Source: Cryobacterium sp. PH31-AA6
Lineage (GTDB): Bacteria > Actinomycetota > Actinomycetes > Actinomycetales > Microbacteriaceae
Assembly: GCF_030063195.1 (NCBI RefSeq)
Contig: NZ_JASISS010000002.1
Coordinates: 248,001 to 312,000, forward strand
Direction: 5' to 3'
DNA length: 64,000 bases
This document shows positions 51,193 through 64,000 of the stretch, one piece after another (the first letter of the stretch is position 1; each line of letters starts with the position of its first letter). Position numbers and translations under genes: made by a program. A model generated the notes under the pieces. The model was given only the letters and a program-made list of their open reading frames with translations, made no database searches and had not been told where the DNA came from.

Positions 51193-52642
51193 TCAGATTG
51201 CGAAGGCATGGTCGGTCGGTTTGACCGGAGCGGGCAGTAACGTCTCACCTTCGAGGTAACGATCGACGGCGGCTGCCGCAGCCCGGCCTTCGGCGATCGC
51301 CCATACGATGAGCGACTGGCCGCGACCGGCGTCGCCGGCAACGAACACGCCTTCGTGACTGGTCTGGTAGTTGCCGTCACGTTCGACATTACTCCGCTCG
51401 TCGACCGGCAAGTGCAGCTGGGCGGTGAGGTCGCGGGTTTCCGGGCCGGTGAATCCGAGCGAGAGAAGCACCAGATCGGCGGGAATCTCCCGTTCGGTAC
51501 CCGCCTTGGGCACCCGGCGACCGTCGAGGTATTCGGTCTCCGCGACACGGATCGCGCGCACCTCGCCGGCATCGTTGGCCAGAAATTCGATCGTTGAGGC
51601 CAGGTACTCGCGGGTTCCGCCCTCTTCGTGGGCGCTCGACACCTCGAACAGGGTCGGCGAGAGCGGCCACGGCTGGTGGTCGGGGCGGCTCTCGCCCGGC
51701 TGCTTCCCGATCGCGAGGTTGGTGACGGATGCCGCCAGCTGACGGTGCGCCGTGCCGATGCAGTCCGCCCCGGTGTCCCCGCCGCCGAGCACGACAACGT
51801 GCTTGCCTTCCGCGGTGATCTGCTGGTCGACGGTGTCGCCGGCCCCCACCTTGTTCTGCTGGACCAGGTACTCCATCGCGAAGTGAACGCCGGGCAGGTC
51901 GCGTCCGGGGATCGGGAGGTCGCGGGGAACCATGGCGCCGGTGGCGACGATCACGGCGTCGTAGCGGGCACGCAGGTCGTCCCAGGCGATGTCGACGCCG
52001 ATGGTGACGCCGGCACGGAACCGGGTACCCTCCGCGGTCATCTGGGCCAGACGCGACTCGAGGTGCTTCTTCTCCATCTTGAAGTCGGGAATGCCGTAGC
52101 GGAGCAGTCCGCCGATCCGGTCGTCACGCTCGAAGACCGCGACGGTGTGCCCGGCGCGGGTGAGTTGCTGCGCGGCCGCGAGGCCGGCCGGGCCGGAGCC
52201 GACGACGGCGACGGTCTTGCCGGTGAGGCGCCCGGGCGGCTGGGGCTGCACCCAACCGTTGGCGAAGGCCTGGTCGATGATCGATACCTCGACCTGCTTG
52301 ATCGTGACCGCGGGCTGGCTGATCGCGAGCACGCAGGACGACTCGCACGGTGCCGGGCAGAGTCGGCCGGTGAACTCCGGGAAGTTGTTCGTCGAGTGCA
52401 GGCGTTCGATCGCCTGCCGGCCCTCGTCCCGCCAGGTGAGGTCGTTCCACTCGGGGATCAGGTTGCCGAGGGGGCAGCCCTGGTGGCAGAACGGCACGCC
52501 GCAGTCCATACAACGGCCGGCCTGGCGTTTCAGCTGTGCCGCGTCACCCTGCTCGTAGACCTCTTTCCAATCCATCAGTCGAACGGAGACCGGACGACGG
52601 GCGGGCGTTTCACGCTCCGTGGTCTTGAGGAAGCCCTTCGGA

Positions 52643-52650
<8 letters not shown>
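51193..52650 (-). CDS. gltD: Glutamate synthase, small subunit
   Basis: A 485-residue NADPH/FAD subunit. The N-terminal cluster ligands are in CMDCGVPFCHQGCPLGN and CPAPCESSC, FAD binding is in VAVVGSGPAGLAAAQQLTRAGH, and NADPH binding in HVVVLGGGDTGADCIGTA. It delivers electrons to GltB for glutamate formation from glutamine and oxoglutarate. ATG at 52650 (MADPKGFLKTTERET) overlaps the gltB stop by eight bases, so translation is coupled; the longer frame was rejected. Confidence 0.95.
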
Positions 52651-57220
<4,570 letters not shown>

Positions 57221-57304
57221 GGGACCGTCCTCAGGGTTTGACTGGCAAGTGGGGACGACGCTGGCCCGCTGAACGTGATCGTGTGCGCGGCGGCCCGTGA
57301 TTCA

Positions 57305-57330
57305 GGGAGACAAGCCGTACCGGGTCTCCC
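57305..57330. terminator. Hairpin after lgt
   Basis: GGGAGAC and GTCTCCC arms with a 12-base loop, just beyond the lgt stop and before gltB. Confidence 0.5.
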
Positions 57331-57335
57331 CGGGG

Positions 57336-58313
57336 CTAGAGGCGCGAGTTGCTGGTGCTTGTGGCTGCAACGTCGCCTGACCCGGTGGGCCCGACGGCAT
57401 CGTCACCGTGGTCCTCTGTTTCCGAATCAAACTCTTCAGATTCTACCTCAGCATCCGGTCCCTTCCACTCGCGGCCGGGCTGATAGGCGGTGACTTCGAT
57501 TCCGGTGTGGCGTCGGCTCTGCACGATGAGGATCACCAGGCCGATCAGAATTGCCGCGTAGGCCGCCCAGACGTTGGTGCGGATGCCGAAGTAGATTTCG
57601 CTCGGATCGACCCGGATCGACTCGAAGAAGCTGCGTCCCAGGCCGTACCAGATCAGGTAGACGCCGAAGGCCTTGCCCCAGCGCAGGGTGAGCTTGCGTT
57701 CGATCAGGAGGATCACGACGACGCCGATCACATTCCAGATCATCTCGTAGAGGAAGGTGGGGTGGAACAGGGTGCCCACCGGGAGACCGACCGGGTACGC
57801 CGGGTTGGACGTTTCGATCTGGAGGCCCCAGGGCAGCGTGGTCGGCAGGCCGAAGAGCTCGTTGTTGAACCAGTTGCCGAGGCGTCCCATCGCCTGGGCG
57901 ATGAGCATGCCGGGAGCCAGGGCGTCCGCGAAGGACCAGAATCGGATGCCGGACATCCGGCAGCCGATGTACGCGCCGACGGCGCCGCCGAGCAGTGCCC
58001 CGAAGATGGCGTTGCCGCCCTCCCAGATGTACAGGGTGCGGAGCAGGTCGGCGCCCGGGTAGAAGTAGTCACCCGGGTGGGTGAGCACGTGGTAGATCCG
58101 CGCCCCGACGATGCCGAGCGGGACGGCCCAGAGGATGATGTCGAGGACCACACCGGGTTCGCCGCCGCGGCTGGTCAGCCGGCGGGAGGTGAGCACGGTC
58201 GCGGCGATGATGCCGGCCAGGATGCAGAGGGCGTAGGCGTGGATCCGGAACGGACCGAGGTCGAAGGAGCTCCACTCCGGGCCGGGGCTCGGGATGCTCA
58301 GCAGAAAAGACAC
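57336..58313 (-). CDS. lgt: Prolipoprotein diacylglyceryl transferase
   Basis: A 325-residue membrane enzyme with about seven helices. It has RIYHVLTHPGDY, the signature GRLGNWFNNELFGLPTTLPWGL, and a conserved late EGLGRSFFE-like segment (YGLGRSFFESIRVD). It attaches diacylglycerol to lipobox cysteines, as in the lipoprotein at 38764-39306. The C-terminal 55 residues are an acidic, probably cytosolic tail typical of actinobacterial Lgt. GTG at 58313 has AAAGG about 9 bases upstream. It follows trpA, the common actinobacterial order. Confidence 0.94.
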   Translation of the reverse strand: MSFLLSIPSPGPEWSSFDLGPFRIHAYALCILAGIIAATVLTSRRLTSRGGEPGVVLDIILWAVPLGIVGARIYHVLTHPGDYFYPGADLLRTLYIWEGGNAIFGALLGGAVGAYIGCRMSGIRFWSFADALAPGMLIAQAMGRLGNWFNNELFGLPTTLPWGLQIETSNPAYPVGLPVGTLFHPTFLYEMIWNVIGVVVILLIERKLTLRWGKAFGVYLIWYGLGRSFFESIRVDPSEIYFGIRTNVWAAYAAILIGLVILIVQSRRHTGIEVTAYQPGREWKGPDAEVESEEFDSETEDHGDDAVGPTGSGDVAATSTSNSRL

Positions 58314-58331
58314 CTGGTATTACCTTTCATC

Positions 58332-58344
58332 GTGACGAGGTCAC
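58332..58344. repeat. 13-bp inverted repeat upstream of lgt
   Basis: GTGAC and GTCAC arms with a three-base centre, about 20 bases before the lgt GTG. A possible operator or leader hairpin. Confidence 0.35.
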
Positions 58345-58387
58345 TCCGGGGTGGTCGACGAACGGGGCCGGCCGAAAACTCTCGAGG

Positions 58388-58399
58388 GGTCGATCGACC
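58388..58399. repeat. 12-bp perfect palindrome between trpA and lgt
   Basis: GGTCGATCGACC, flanked by GAGG and CCTC that extend the pairing. It probably forms a weak hairpin after trpA. Confidence 0.4.
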
Positions 58400-58416
58400 G
58401 CCTCGGTCAACATACC

Positions 58417-59229
58417 TCAGACTCCAGCGGGGCGGATGTCCCTGGCGCCGGCCGCGAGGTCTCGGGCGAGTGCGGTCAGGGCGGGGACTCCCCCGTCGGC
58501 CAGCGCCTTCACCAGCGCCGAGCCGACGATGGCCCCGTCGGCGTAGCCGAGAATTTCCCGCACCTGGCTGGGCGTGGAGATACCGAGGCCGACGCAGGCG
58601 CTCGTGGAGCCGACCGCGCGCAGCCGGTCGATGAGAATCCGGGCGGCGGAGTCGACATCGCCTCTGGCGCCGGTGATCCCCATGGTGGAGACGGCGTAGA
58701 CGAAGCCGCGGCTCGCCTGCACGGCCTGTTCCAGCCGGGCGTCGGACGACGAAGGCGCGGCGAGGAAGACCCGGTCCAGGCCGTTCCGGTCGCTGGCTGC
58801 CAGCCAGTCGGCCGCGTCGTCGGGAATCAGGTCGGGGGTGATCAATCCCGCGCCGCCCGCGGCCTGGAGGTCGTCGGAGAAACGATCGACGCCGTACTGC
58901 AGGATCGGATTCCAGTACGTCATCACCAGCACGGGGGCGTCCACCTGGGCCGTGATCGCGGCAACGGCCTCGATGCCGTGCCGCAGACGGAAGCCGCCCG
59001 CCAGGGCCTGCTGGGTGGCCGCCTGGATGACCGGGCCGTCCATCACCGGGTCGGAATAGGGCAGGCCGAGCTCGAGGATGTCGACACCGCCCGCGACGAG
59101 GGCGACGGCGGCGTCGATACTCTCGGACAGGGTCGGGAAGCCGACCGGGAGGTAGCCGATCAGGGCGCCGCTCCCCTGTTGCCGCCGGAGGGCGATCGTC
59201 GATTCGACCGTGCTTGGAGTCGTCGTCAT
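58417..59229 (-). CDS. trpA: Tryptophan synthase, alpha chain
   Basis: A 270-residue TIM barrel that cleaves indole-3-glycerol phosphate. The active-site Glu and Asp are in [18 protein letters not shown]. The GITGARGD and [13 protein letters not shown] segments are intact. It overlaps the trpB stop by four bases. Confidence 0.96.
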   Translation of the reverse strand: MTTTPSTVESTIALRRQQGSGALIGYLPVGFPTLSESIDAAVALVAGGVDILELGLPYSDPVMDGPVIQAATQQALAGGFRLRHGIEAVAAITAQVDAPVLVMTYWNPILQYGVDRFSDDLQAAGGAGLITPDLIPDDAADWLAASDRNGLDRVFLAAPSSSDARLEQAVQASRGFVYAVSTMGITGARGDVDSAARILIDRLRAVGSTSACVGLGISTPSQVREILGYADGAIVGSALVKALADGGVPALTALARDLAAGARDIRPAGV

Positions 59230-60437
59230 AGCTGTGCAGCGCCCTCGTCGAGCAGGTCGAAGTATCGGCCCGCGGTTTCCATGTCCTTGTCGCCGCGTCC
59301 GGACAGGTTCACCAGGATGGTGGCGTCCGGACCGAGCCGCTTGCCGAGGTCGAGGGTGCCGGCGAGGGCGTGCGCTGACTCGATTGCCGGGATGATGCCC
59401 TCGGTGCGGCTGAGCAGTCGGAGTGCGCTCATCGCCTCGGCGTCCGTGACCGGCAGGTAGGTCGCCCGGCCGATGCTGGCCAGCCAGGAATGTTCGGGGC
59501 CGACGCCCGGATAGTCCAGGCCGGCGGAGATCGAGTGCGACTCGACGGTCTGGCCGTCCTCGTCCTGGAGCAGGAAGCTGCGGGCACCGTGCAGGATGCC
59601 GGGACGTCCCTTGGTGATCGTCGCGGCGTGGCGGAGCGTCTCCGCGCCTTCGCCGCCCGCCTCATAGCCGTAGAGGGCGACGTCCGCGTCGTCGAGGAAC
59701 GCGTGGAAGATCCCCATCGCGTTGGAGCCGCCGCCGACGCAGGCCGTGACGGCGTCGGGGAGGCGCCCGGTCAGGTCGAGGACCTGCTGGCGGGCCTCTT
59801 CGCCGATGATCTTCTGGAAATCGCGCACCATGGCCGGGAACGGGTGCGGGCCCGCGACCGTGCCGAAAATGTAGTTGGTGTTCTCGACGTTGGTGACCCA
59901 GTCGCGCATGGCGTCGTTGATCGCGTCTTTGAGCGTGCGGGAGCCGGTTGTGACCGGCACGACCTCGGCGCCGAGAAGGCGCATCCTGGCCACGTTGAGG
60001 GCCTGGCGCTCGGTGTCGACCTCACCCATGTAGACGACGCAGTCCAGGCCGAACAGTGCGGCGGCGGTCGCCGTGGCCACGCCGTGCTGGCCGGCACCGG
60101 TTTCGGCGATCACCCGGGTCTTGCCGATGCGCTTGGTGAGCAGGGCCTGGCCGAGCACGTTGTTGATCTTGTGCGACCCGGTGTGGTTGAGGTCCTCGCG
60201 CTTCAGGATGATCCGGGCACCTCCGGCGTGCGCGGCGAACCGGGGCACCTCGGTGATGATCGACGGGCGCCCCGTGTAGGTGCGGTGCAGTTCCATCAGT
60301 TCGGCCGCGAAGGCCGGGTCCGACCGGGCGAGGGCGTATTCGTCGGTGAGTTCGTCGAGTGCCGCGATCAGGGACTCCGGAACGAAACGTCCGCCGAAAT
60401 CGCCGAAGTACGGGCCTGCTTCTGATTTGAGTGACAT
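59226..60437 (-). CDS. trpB: Tryptophan synthase, beta chain
   Basis: A 403-residue PLP enzyme that joins indole and serine. The PLP lysine is in [15 protein letters not shown], the phosphate loop is [10 protein letters not shown], and the substrate motif is [12 protein letters not shown]. It starts two bases after the trpC stop. Confidence 0.97.
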   Translation of the reverse strand: MSLKSEAGPYFGDFGGRFVPESLIAALDELTDEYALARSDPAFAAELMELHRTYTGRPSIITEVPRFAAHAGGARIILKREDLNHTGSHKINNVLGQALLTKRIGKTRVIAETGAGQHGVATATAAALFGLDCVVYMGEVDTERQALNVARMRLLGAEVVPVTTGSRTLKDAINDAMRDWVTNVENTNYIFGTVAGPHPFPAMVRDFQKIIGEEARQQVLDLTGRLPDAVTACVGGGSNAMGIFHAFLDDADVALYGYEAGGEGAETLRHAATITKGRPGILHGARSFLLQDEDGQTVESHSISAGLDYPGVGPEHSWLASIGRATYLPVTDAEAMSALRLLSRTEGIIPAIESAHALAGTLDLGKRLGPDATILVNLSGRGDKDMETAGRYFDLLDEGAAQL

Positions 60438-60439
60438 GT

Positions 60440-61210
60440 CTAAACCGCCAGGAATTCGGTGAGGGTGCGAATGGGGTCGCTCGTGACGAGGGCCTCGCCG
60501 ACGAGGACGACGTCGGCTCCCGCGGAACGGTAGTGTGCGACATCCGCCGCCGTCTTGACGGCGGATTCGGCGACCCGGATGACGCCGGAGGGGATCCGGT
60601 CGGCCAGCCGGCCGAACAGGTCCTGGTCCAGGTCGAAGGTGGAGAGGTCACGAGCGTTCACTCCGACGAGGCCGGCGCCGAGATCGACGGCGCGGTCGAC
60701 CTCGTCAGCGCTGTGCGTTTCGACGAGGGCGGTCATTCCCAGCTCACGCACGAGGTCGTGCAGGGAAACGAGGGTGGCCTGGTCGAGGGCCGCGACGATG
60801 AGCAGCACCAGGTCGGCTCCCGCCGCGCGGGCCTCGAACACCTGGTACGGGTCACCGATGAAGTCCTTGCGGAGCACCGGCACCGACACGGCCGCACGCA
60901 CCTGATCGAGGTCGGCCAGCGAGCCGAGGAAGCGACGTCCCTCGGTCAGCACGCTGATCGCGCTGGCGCCGCCGAACTCGTACGACACGGCCAGGGCGGC
61001 CGGATCGCGGATCTCGGCGAGCGTGCCTCGGGACGGGCTCGCCCGTTTCACCTCGGCGATGATCTTCACGCGCTCGGCCGGCGCGAGCGCCGCCAGGGCG
61101 TCGATGGCAGGCTCGCGTGCGAGGGCGGCCGTCTCGACAATGGAGTACGGGCGATCCTTGCGGCGCAGGTCCGCGTCGGCGATCGCTCCGGCTAGCAGCT
61201 CGGAAAGCAC
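60440..61210 (-). CDS. trpC: Indole-3-glycerol phosphate synthase
   Basis: A 256-residue TIM barrel. The catalytic residues fall in [35 protein letters not shown] and GVNARDL. It acts before TrpA/TrpB in tryptophan synthesis. It is preceded by a small membrane protein and trpE; trpD and trpG are not in the window. Confidence 0.96.
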   Translation of the reverse strand: MLSELLAGAIADADLRRKDRPYSIVETAALAREPAIDALAALAPAERVKIIAEVKRASPSRGTLAEIRDPAALAVSYEFGGASAISVLTEGRRFLGSLADLDQVRAAVSVPVLRKDFIGDPYQVFEARAAGADLVLLIVAALDQATLVSLHDLVRELGMTALVETHSADEVDRAVDLGAGLVGVNARDLSTFDLDQDLFGRLADRIPSGVIRVAESAVKTAADVAHYRSAGADVVLVGEALVTSDPIRTLTEFLAV

Positions 61211-61214
61211 TCGA

Positions 61215-61445
61215 CTAGTGGCCTTCGTGAGCGGACTTGGCGTCGGCTACGCCATAGCCGATCTTGGAGAGTACCCAGCCGACGACGAGACCGACGACGA
61301 GCAGCGCCGCGGAGGCCCACACGAGCCAGGCCATGGATAGGAAGAATGCCACCGTGCCGATGGTGAAGGCCACCAGCATTATGGTGACGGCGGTCCAGGC
61401 CGCAATGGAATGGCCTTCGCCAGGGTCGACCGACTCGAAGCTCAT
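61215..61445 (-). CDS. Small membrane protein of the HGxxPAAW (DUF6704) type
   Basis: A 76-residue protein with two membrane helices (about 18-38 and 43-63). It begins MSFESVDPGEGHSIAAWTAV; the HSIAAW segment corresponds to the HGxxPAAW motif of a family found next to trpC in actinobacteria. The function is unknown. A charged, His-containing tail follows helix 2. ATG at 61445 has AAGGAG upstream, which favours this start over the one at 61478. Confidence 0.8.
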   Translation of the reverse strand: MSFESVDPGEGHSIAAWTAVTIMLVAFTIGTVAFFLSMAWLVWASAALLVVGLVVGWVLSKIGYGVADAKSAHEGH

Positions 61446-61505
61446 GGATCTCCTTTTGTGCGTTGACGTGCGGATCAAGTCTAGCGGCCTGACGGTGGCC
61501 GGTCT

Positions 61506-62189
61506 TCAGCGACGAGCGGTGGGATCTTCCCCGCGGGTGAGGCCGTCCCAGGTGTCGACGGCGTCGCTGGACGGGTCGGCCGACGGCTCGCCGGAGGTGT
61601 CGACGGCGTCACTGGACGGGTCGACCGACGGCTCGCCGGAGGTGCCGATCGGGGTGGCCGCGGAATCCGCGCTTTCAAAGCGAACGGCCTGGTATCTCGA
61701 GCCGTTCCCCGGCCAGCGTCGGGCGGTGAGAAGGATGAGCACACCGGCCGCGGCCATCGCCACGCCGGCGAGGAGGGCCAGGTACGGCCAGGGCGTGGAG
61801 ACGGTTGCGACGACCCCGTCGGTGACGGACTCCCGGCCGGAGATGCCCGTCGCGGCGGTGACCAGGGCGGCGCTGGCCCCGGCCGGGTCGCCGAGGGCGA
61901 GCGCGCTGGAGAGGGCGACCGAGAAACCGAGCAGAATCTCGAGCAGCCCGAGGACGACCCGGATGACCGGCCCGGCGATGCTCAGCGCGCCGGCCAGGGC
62001 GATCCCGGCCAGGGCCAGGGCGGTCAGGCCGGGGGCCGCGGTCGACCCGCTGACCTCGAGGCTCTTCGGTGTCGTCCCCGACTGCAGCACATCGGCACTG
62101 ATCCAGGCCTGGGTCCACGCCAACAGGGCCAGCGCACTCGCGGCGAGCACGAGCAGGATCACGGCCAGTTTGAGACGGCGGCCGGTCAC
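61506..62189 (-). CDS. Trp operon-associated membrane protein
   Basis: A 227-residue membrane protein of the Trp_oprn_chp family. About four helices occupy residues 9-25, 52-90 (two) and 125-145. The C-terminal cytosolic tail is repetitive: two exact-length copies of a 15-residue Ser/Asp/Glu-rich unit (GEPSxDPSSDAVDTS), encoded by a 45-bp DNA repeat. No function is established for the family; its constant place after trpE suggests a link to tryptophan metabolism or transport. The GTG start abuts the trpE stop. Confidence 0.8.
   Translation of the reverse strand: MTGRRLKLAVILLVLAASALALLAWTQAWISADVLQSGTTPKSLEVSGSTAAPGLTALALAGIALAGALSIAGPVIRVVLGLLEILLGFSVALSSALALGDPAGASAALVTAATGISGRESVTDGVVATVSTPWPYLALLAGVAMAAAGVLILLTARRWPGNGSRYQAVRFESADSAATPIGTSGEPSVDPSSDAVDTSGEPSADPSSDAVDTWDGLTRGEDPTARR
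61551..61640. repeat. 45-bp tandem repeat in the Trp-associated membrane protein gene
   Basis: Two copies of a 45-bp unit differing at a few positions, followed by a short partial third copy. It is in frame (15 codons), so copy number can vary without breaking the gene. Confidence 0.9.
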
Positions 62190-63728
62190 TTAGCGCACAC
62201 GTTTCAGCGCGTTGGCGACGGCGACGGCGCGCAACGGGGCGGCCGCCTTGTTCTGCGACTCCTGGTATTCGGATGCCGGGTCGGAGTCGGCGACGAGTCC
62301 GCCCCCCGACTGCACCCTGGCGACGCCGTTCATGATGGTGGCCGTGCGGATCGCGATGGCGAGGTCGGCGTCACCGGCGAAGCCGAAGTAGCCGACCACT
62401 CCCCCGTACACGCCGCGCTGGGCCGGTTCCAGTTCGTCGATGATCGACAGCGCGCTCGGCTTCGGCGCCCCGGAGAGGGTGCCGGCGGGGAACGTGGCCC
62501 GGAAGACATCGATGGCGGTCCTGCCGGGCAGGAGGTTGCCCTCCACCGACGAGACGAGGTGCATGATGTGGCTGAACCGTTCGATCCGCATGAATTCGGT
62601 GACCTCCACCGACCCTGCCGCGCAGACCTTGAGCAGATCGTTCCGGGCGAGGTCGACGAGCATCAGGTGCTCCGCACGTTCCTTGGGGTCGCCGGCGAGT
62701 TCCGTCTCGAAGTCCGCGTCGGTCTCCGGGGTGGTGCCGCGGGGCTTTGACCCGGCGATGGGGTGGGTGAAGACGCGGTCCTGCTGCACCTTGACGAGGG
62801 CCTCCGGAGAGGACCCGACGATCCAATACGGTTCACCCGACGTGGATTCGAGGCTGAGCAGATACATGTACGGGCTCGGGTTGAGGCTGCGGAGCACCCG
62901 GTAGACGTCGATCGGGTCCGCGGTGCAGACCTGGTCGAAACGCTGGGAGATGACGACCTGGAAGATGTCGCCGTCCACGATCCGTTGCTTGGCGATTTCC
63001 ACCGAGGCGAGGAAGTCGTCGCGAGTCGTGCGCATGTCCGGGTCCGGCGCGGTCGACAGGTTGACCTCGGCGAGCCAGGCCTCCGACGGTGCGGCGAGTC
63101 GCGCCTGCAGGGAGTCGAGCCGGGCCTGGGCGCTCGCCCAGAGGTCGTCGGCGCTGTCCGTCCCGTCGTTGAGCACGTTGGCGATGAGTTGCACGGTGCC
63201 GTATTTGTGGTCGATCGCGACCAGGTCGGCAACGAAACTGAAGGCCTGGCCGGGCACGTCGTAGTCCGCGGGCGGCCGGTTTGGGAGACGCTCGATCTGG
63301 CGGATGGCCTCCCAACCGATGAAGCCGACCAGGCCGCCGGTGAGCGGCGGGTGCCCGGGCAGGCACGGCGTCTGCCAGCGTTCGAACAGGGAGGAGATGG
63401 CCGCGAGCGGGCCGAGGGCCGCGCCGTCGCCGAGGGCTCGATCGGCGTCGACGCCGTAGTCGATCCAGCGGGTGTCGTCGCCCTGCTGGGTCAGCACACC
63501 GAAGGAAGAGACTCCGACGAAGGAGAAGCGAGACCAGATCCCGCCCTGTTCGGCCGATTCGAGGAGGAAGCTGCCCGGAGTACCCGCGGCGAGCTTGCGG
63601 TAGATGCCGACCGGGGTTTCCCCGTCGGCGAAGAGTTCGCGAATGACCGGGATGACGCGGTGCCGGGCGCCGAGCTCCGCGAACTGCTCCGCGGTGGTCG
63701 TCCCTGCTGTGGTCTCGTCGACGGCCAC
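62190..63728 (-). CDS. trpE: Anthranilate synthase component I
   Basis: A 512-residue chorismate-using enzyme. It has the N-terminal ADGETPVGIYRKLA and SFLLESAEQG (feedback-inhibition region), and the catalytic IFQVVISQRFD, LVDLARNDLLKV and GTLSGAPKPSALSIIDELEP. It makes anthranilate with a TrpG glutaminase encoded elsewhere. GTG at 63728 lies two bases after the hisI stop and was chosen over an upstream frame that lacks homology. Confidence 0.94.
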   Translation of the reverse strand: MAVDETTAGTTTAEQFAELGARHRVIPVIRELFADGETPVGIYRKLAAGTPGSFLLESAEQGGIWSRFSFVGVSSFGVLTQQGDDTRWIDYGVDADRALGDGAALGPLAAISSLFERWQTPCLPGHPPLTGGLVGFIGWEAIRQIERLPNRPPADYDVPGQAFSFVADLVAIDHKYGTVQLIANVLNDGTDSADDLWASAQARLDSLQARLAAPSEAWLAEVNLSTAPDPDMRTTRDDFLASVEIAKQRIVDGDIFQVVISQRFDQVCTADPIDVYRVLRSLNPSPYMYLLSLESTSGEPYWIVGSSPEALVKVQQDRVFTHPIAGSKPRGTTPETDADFETELAGDPKERAEHLMLVDLARNDLLKVCAAGSVEVTEFMRIERFSHIMHLVSSVEGNLLPGRTAIDVFRATFPAGTLSGAPKPSALSIIDELEPAQRGVYGGVVGYFGFAGDADLAIAIRTATIMNGVARVQSGGGLVADSDPASEYQESQNKAAAPLRAVAVANALKRVR

Positions 63729-63730
63729 GG

Positions 63731-64000
63731 TCAGATCGCCGACTCGGCGGACGCGGCCGGGCGGGTGCCGGTGGCGACGTCGATGTCCCGGCCGTCGAAG
63801 CACGTTGGCGTGCCGGTGTGGCAGGCGGCGCCGACCTGGTCGACCCGCACGAGGAGGGTGTCCGCGTCGCAGTCCAGCGCGGCCGACTTGACATACTGGC
63901 CGTGCCCGGAGGTGTCGCCCTTGCGCCAGTATTCCTGGCGGCTGCGCGACCAGAAGGTGACGCGCCCCTCGGTGAGGGTGCGGCGGAGAGCCTCTCGGTC
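63731..64000 (-). CDS. hisI: Phosphoribosyl-AMP cyclohydrolase, partial (5' end outside window)
   Basis: The last 89 codons of HisI are present, with the start beyond the right edge. It has [19 protein letters not shown], the zinc-binding [11 protein letters not shown] and the conserved cysteines in [12 protein letters not shown]. The enzyme opens the ring of phosphoribosyl-AMP in histidine synthesis. hisI upstream of trpE is the usual actinobacterial arrangement. The C-terminus is a short Ala/Ser-rich tail. Confidence 0.93.
   Translation of the reverse strand, partial: DREALRRTLTEGRVTFWSRSRQEYWRKGDTSGHGQYVKSAALDCDADTLLVRVDQVGAACHTGTPTCFDGRDIDVATGTRPAASAESAI

Overview
The window comes from a high-GC actinobacterium, most likely of the family Microbacteriaceae; a Cryobacterium- or Leifsonia-like organism is my inference. 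The markers are RbpA, WhiA, OpcA, an RNA-type TAnnnT promoter repertoire with many apparently leaderless genes, DUF3099, a Trp-operon membrane protein, a HGxxPAAW-type small protein and the arrangement hisI-trpE-...-trpCBA-lgt-gltBD-pyk. It is almost entirely chromosomal core metabolism: no insertion sequence, prophage, CRISPR array or toxin-antitoxin pair was seen, and no stretch longer than about 300 bases lacks a gene.

Layout. 1-3594: a partial ABC ATPase, then divergent glycogen genes glgA and glgC, with serB translationally coupled to glgC. 3591-7455: fabG, a DUF3099 membrane protein, a small Cys/His protein, SURF1 (cytochrome oxidase assembly) and an ABC-F ATPase. 7551-9343: a TetR repressor divergent from a flavin monooxygenase-like enzyme, with a large operator between them. 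9377-13553: the SUF iron-sulfur operon sufB-sufD-Rieske-sufC-sufT. 13821-15762: heme A synthase and heme O synthase. 16054-24298: a pentose phosphate operon tkt-tal-pgi-zwf-opcA-pgl, closed by a very long perfect hairpin. 24441-33059: rbpA, secG, tpiA-pgk-gap, sodA, whiA, rapZ and uvrC. 33078-38734: uvrA, uvrB and coaE, with an SOS-like box before uvrA. 38764-45447: a Pro/Thr-repeat lipoprotein, rpsA, a DUF885 protein and polA. 45505-49562: a hotdog thioesterase, an ANTAR response regulator, tRNA-Leu(CAA) and a two-gene operon resembling 10-methyl branched fatty acid synthesis (FAD reductase plus lipid methyltransferase). 49637-64000: pyk, gltD, gltB, lgt, trpA, trpB, trpC, two small membrane proteins, trpE and the end of hisI, all on the minus strand.

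The genes together cover central carbon flow (glycogen, pentose phosphate, lower glycolysis, pyruvate kinase), respiratory oxidase maturation (CtaA, CtaB, SURF1), Fe-S assembly, nucleotide excision repair and amino-acid synthesis. The most striking unannotated signal is regulatory. At least eleven genes have a TAnnnT hexamer at exactly -12 to -7 from the start codon, which fits leaderless transcripts; three dyads (tetR/monooxygenase, suf/ctaA, rpsA) look like operators; and tandem duplications sit on the 3' ends of two genes.
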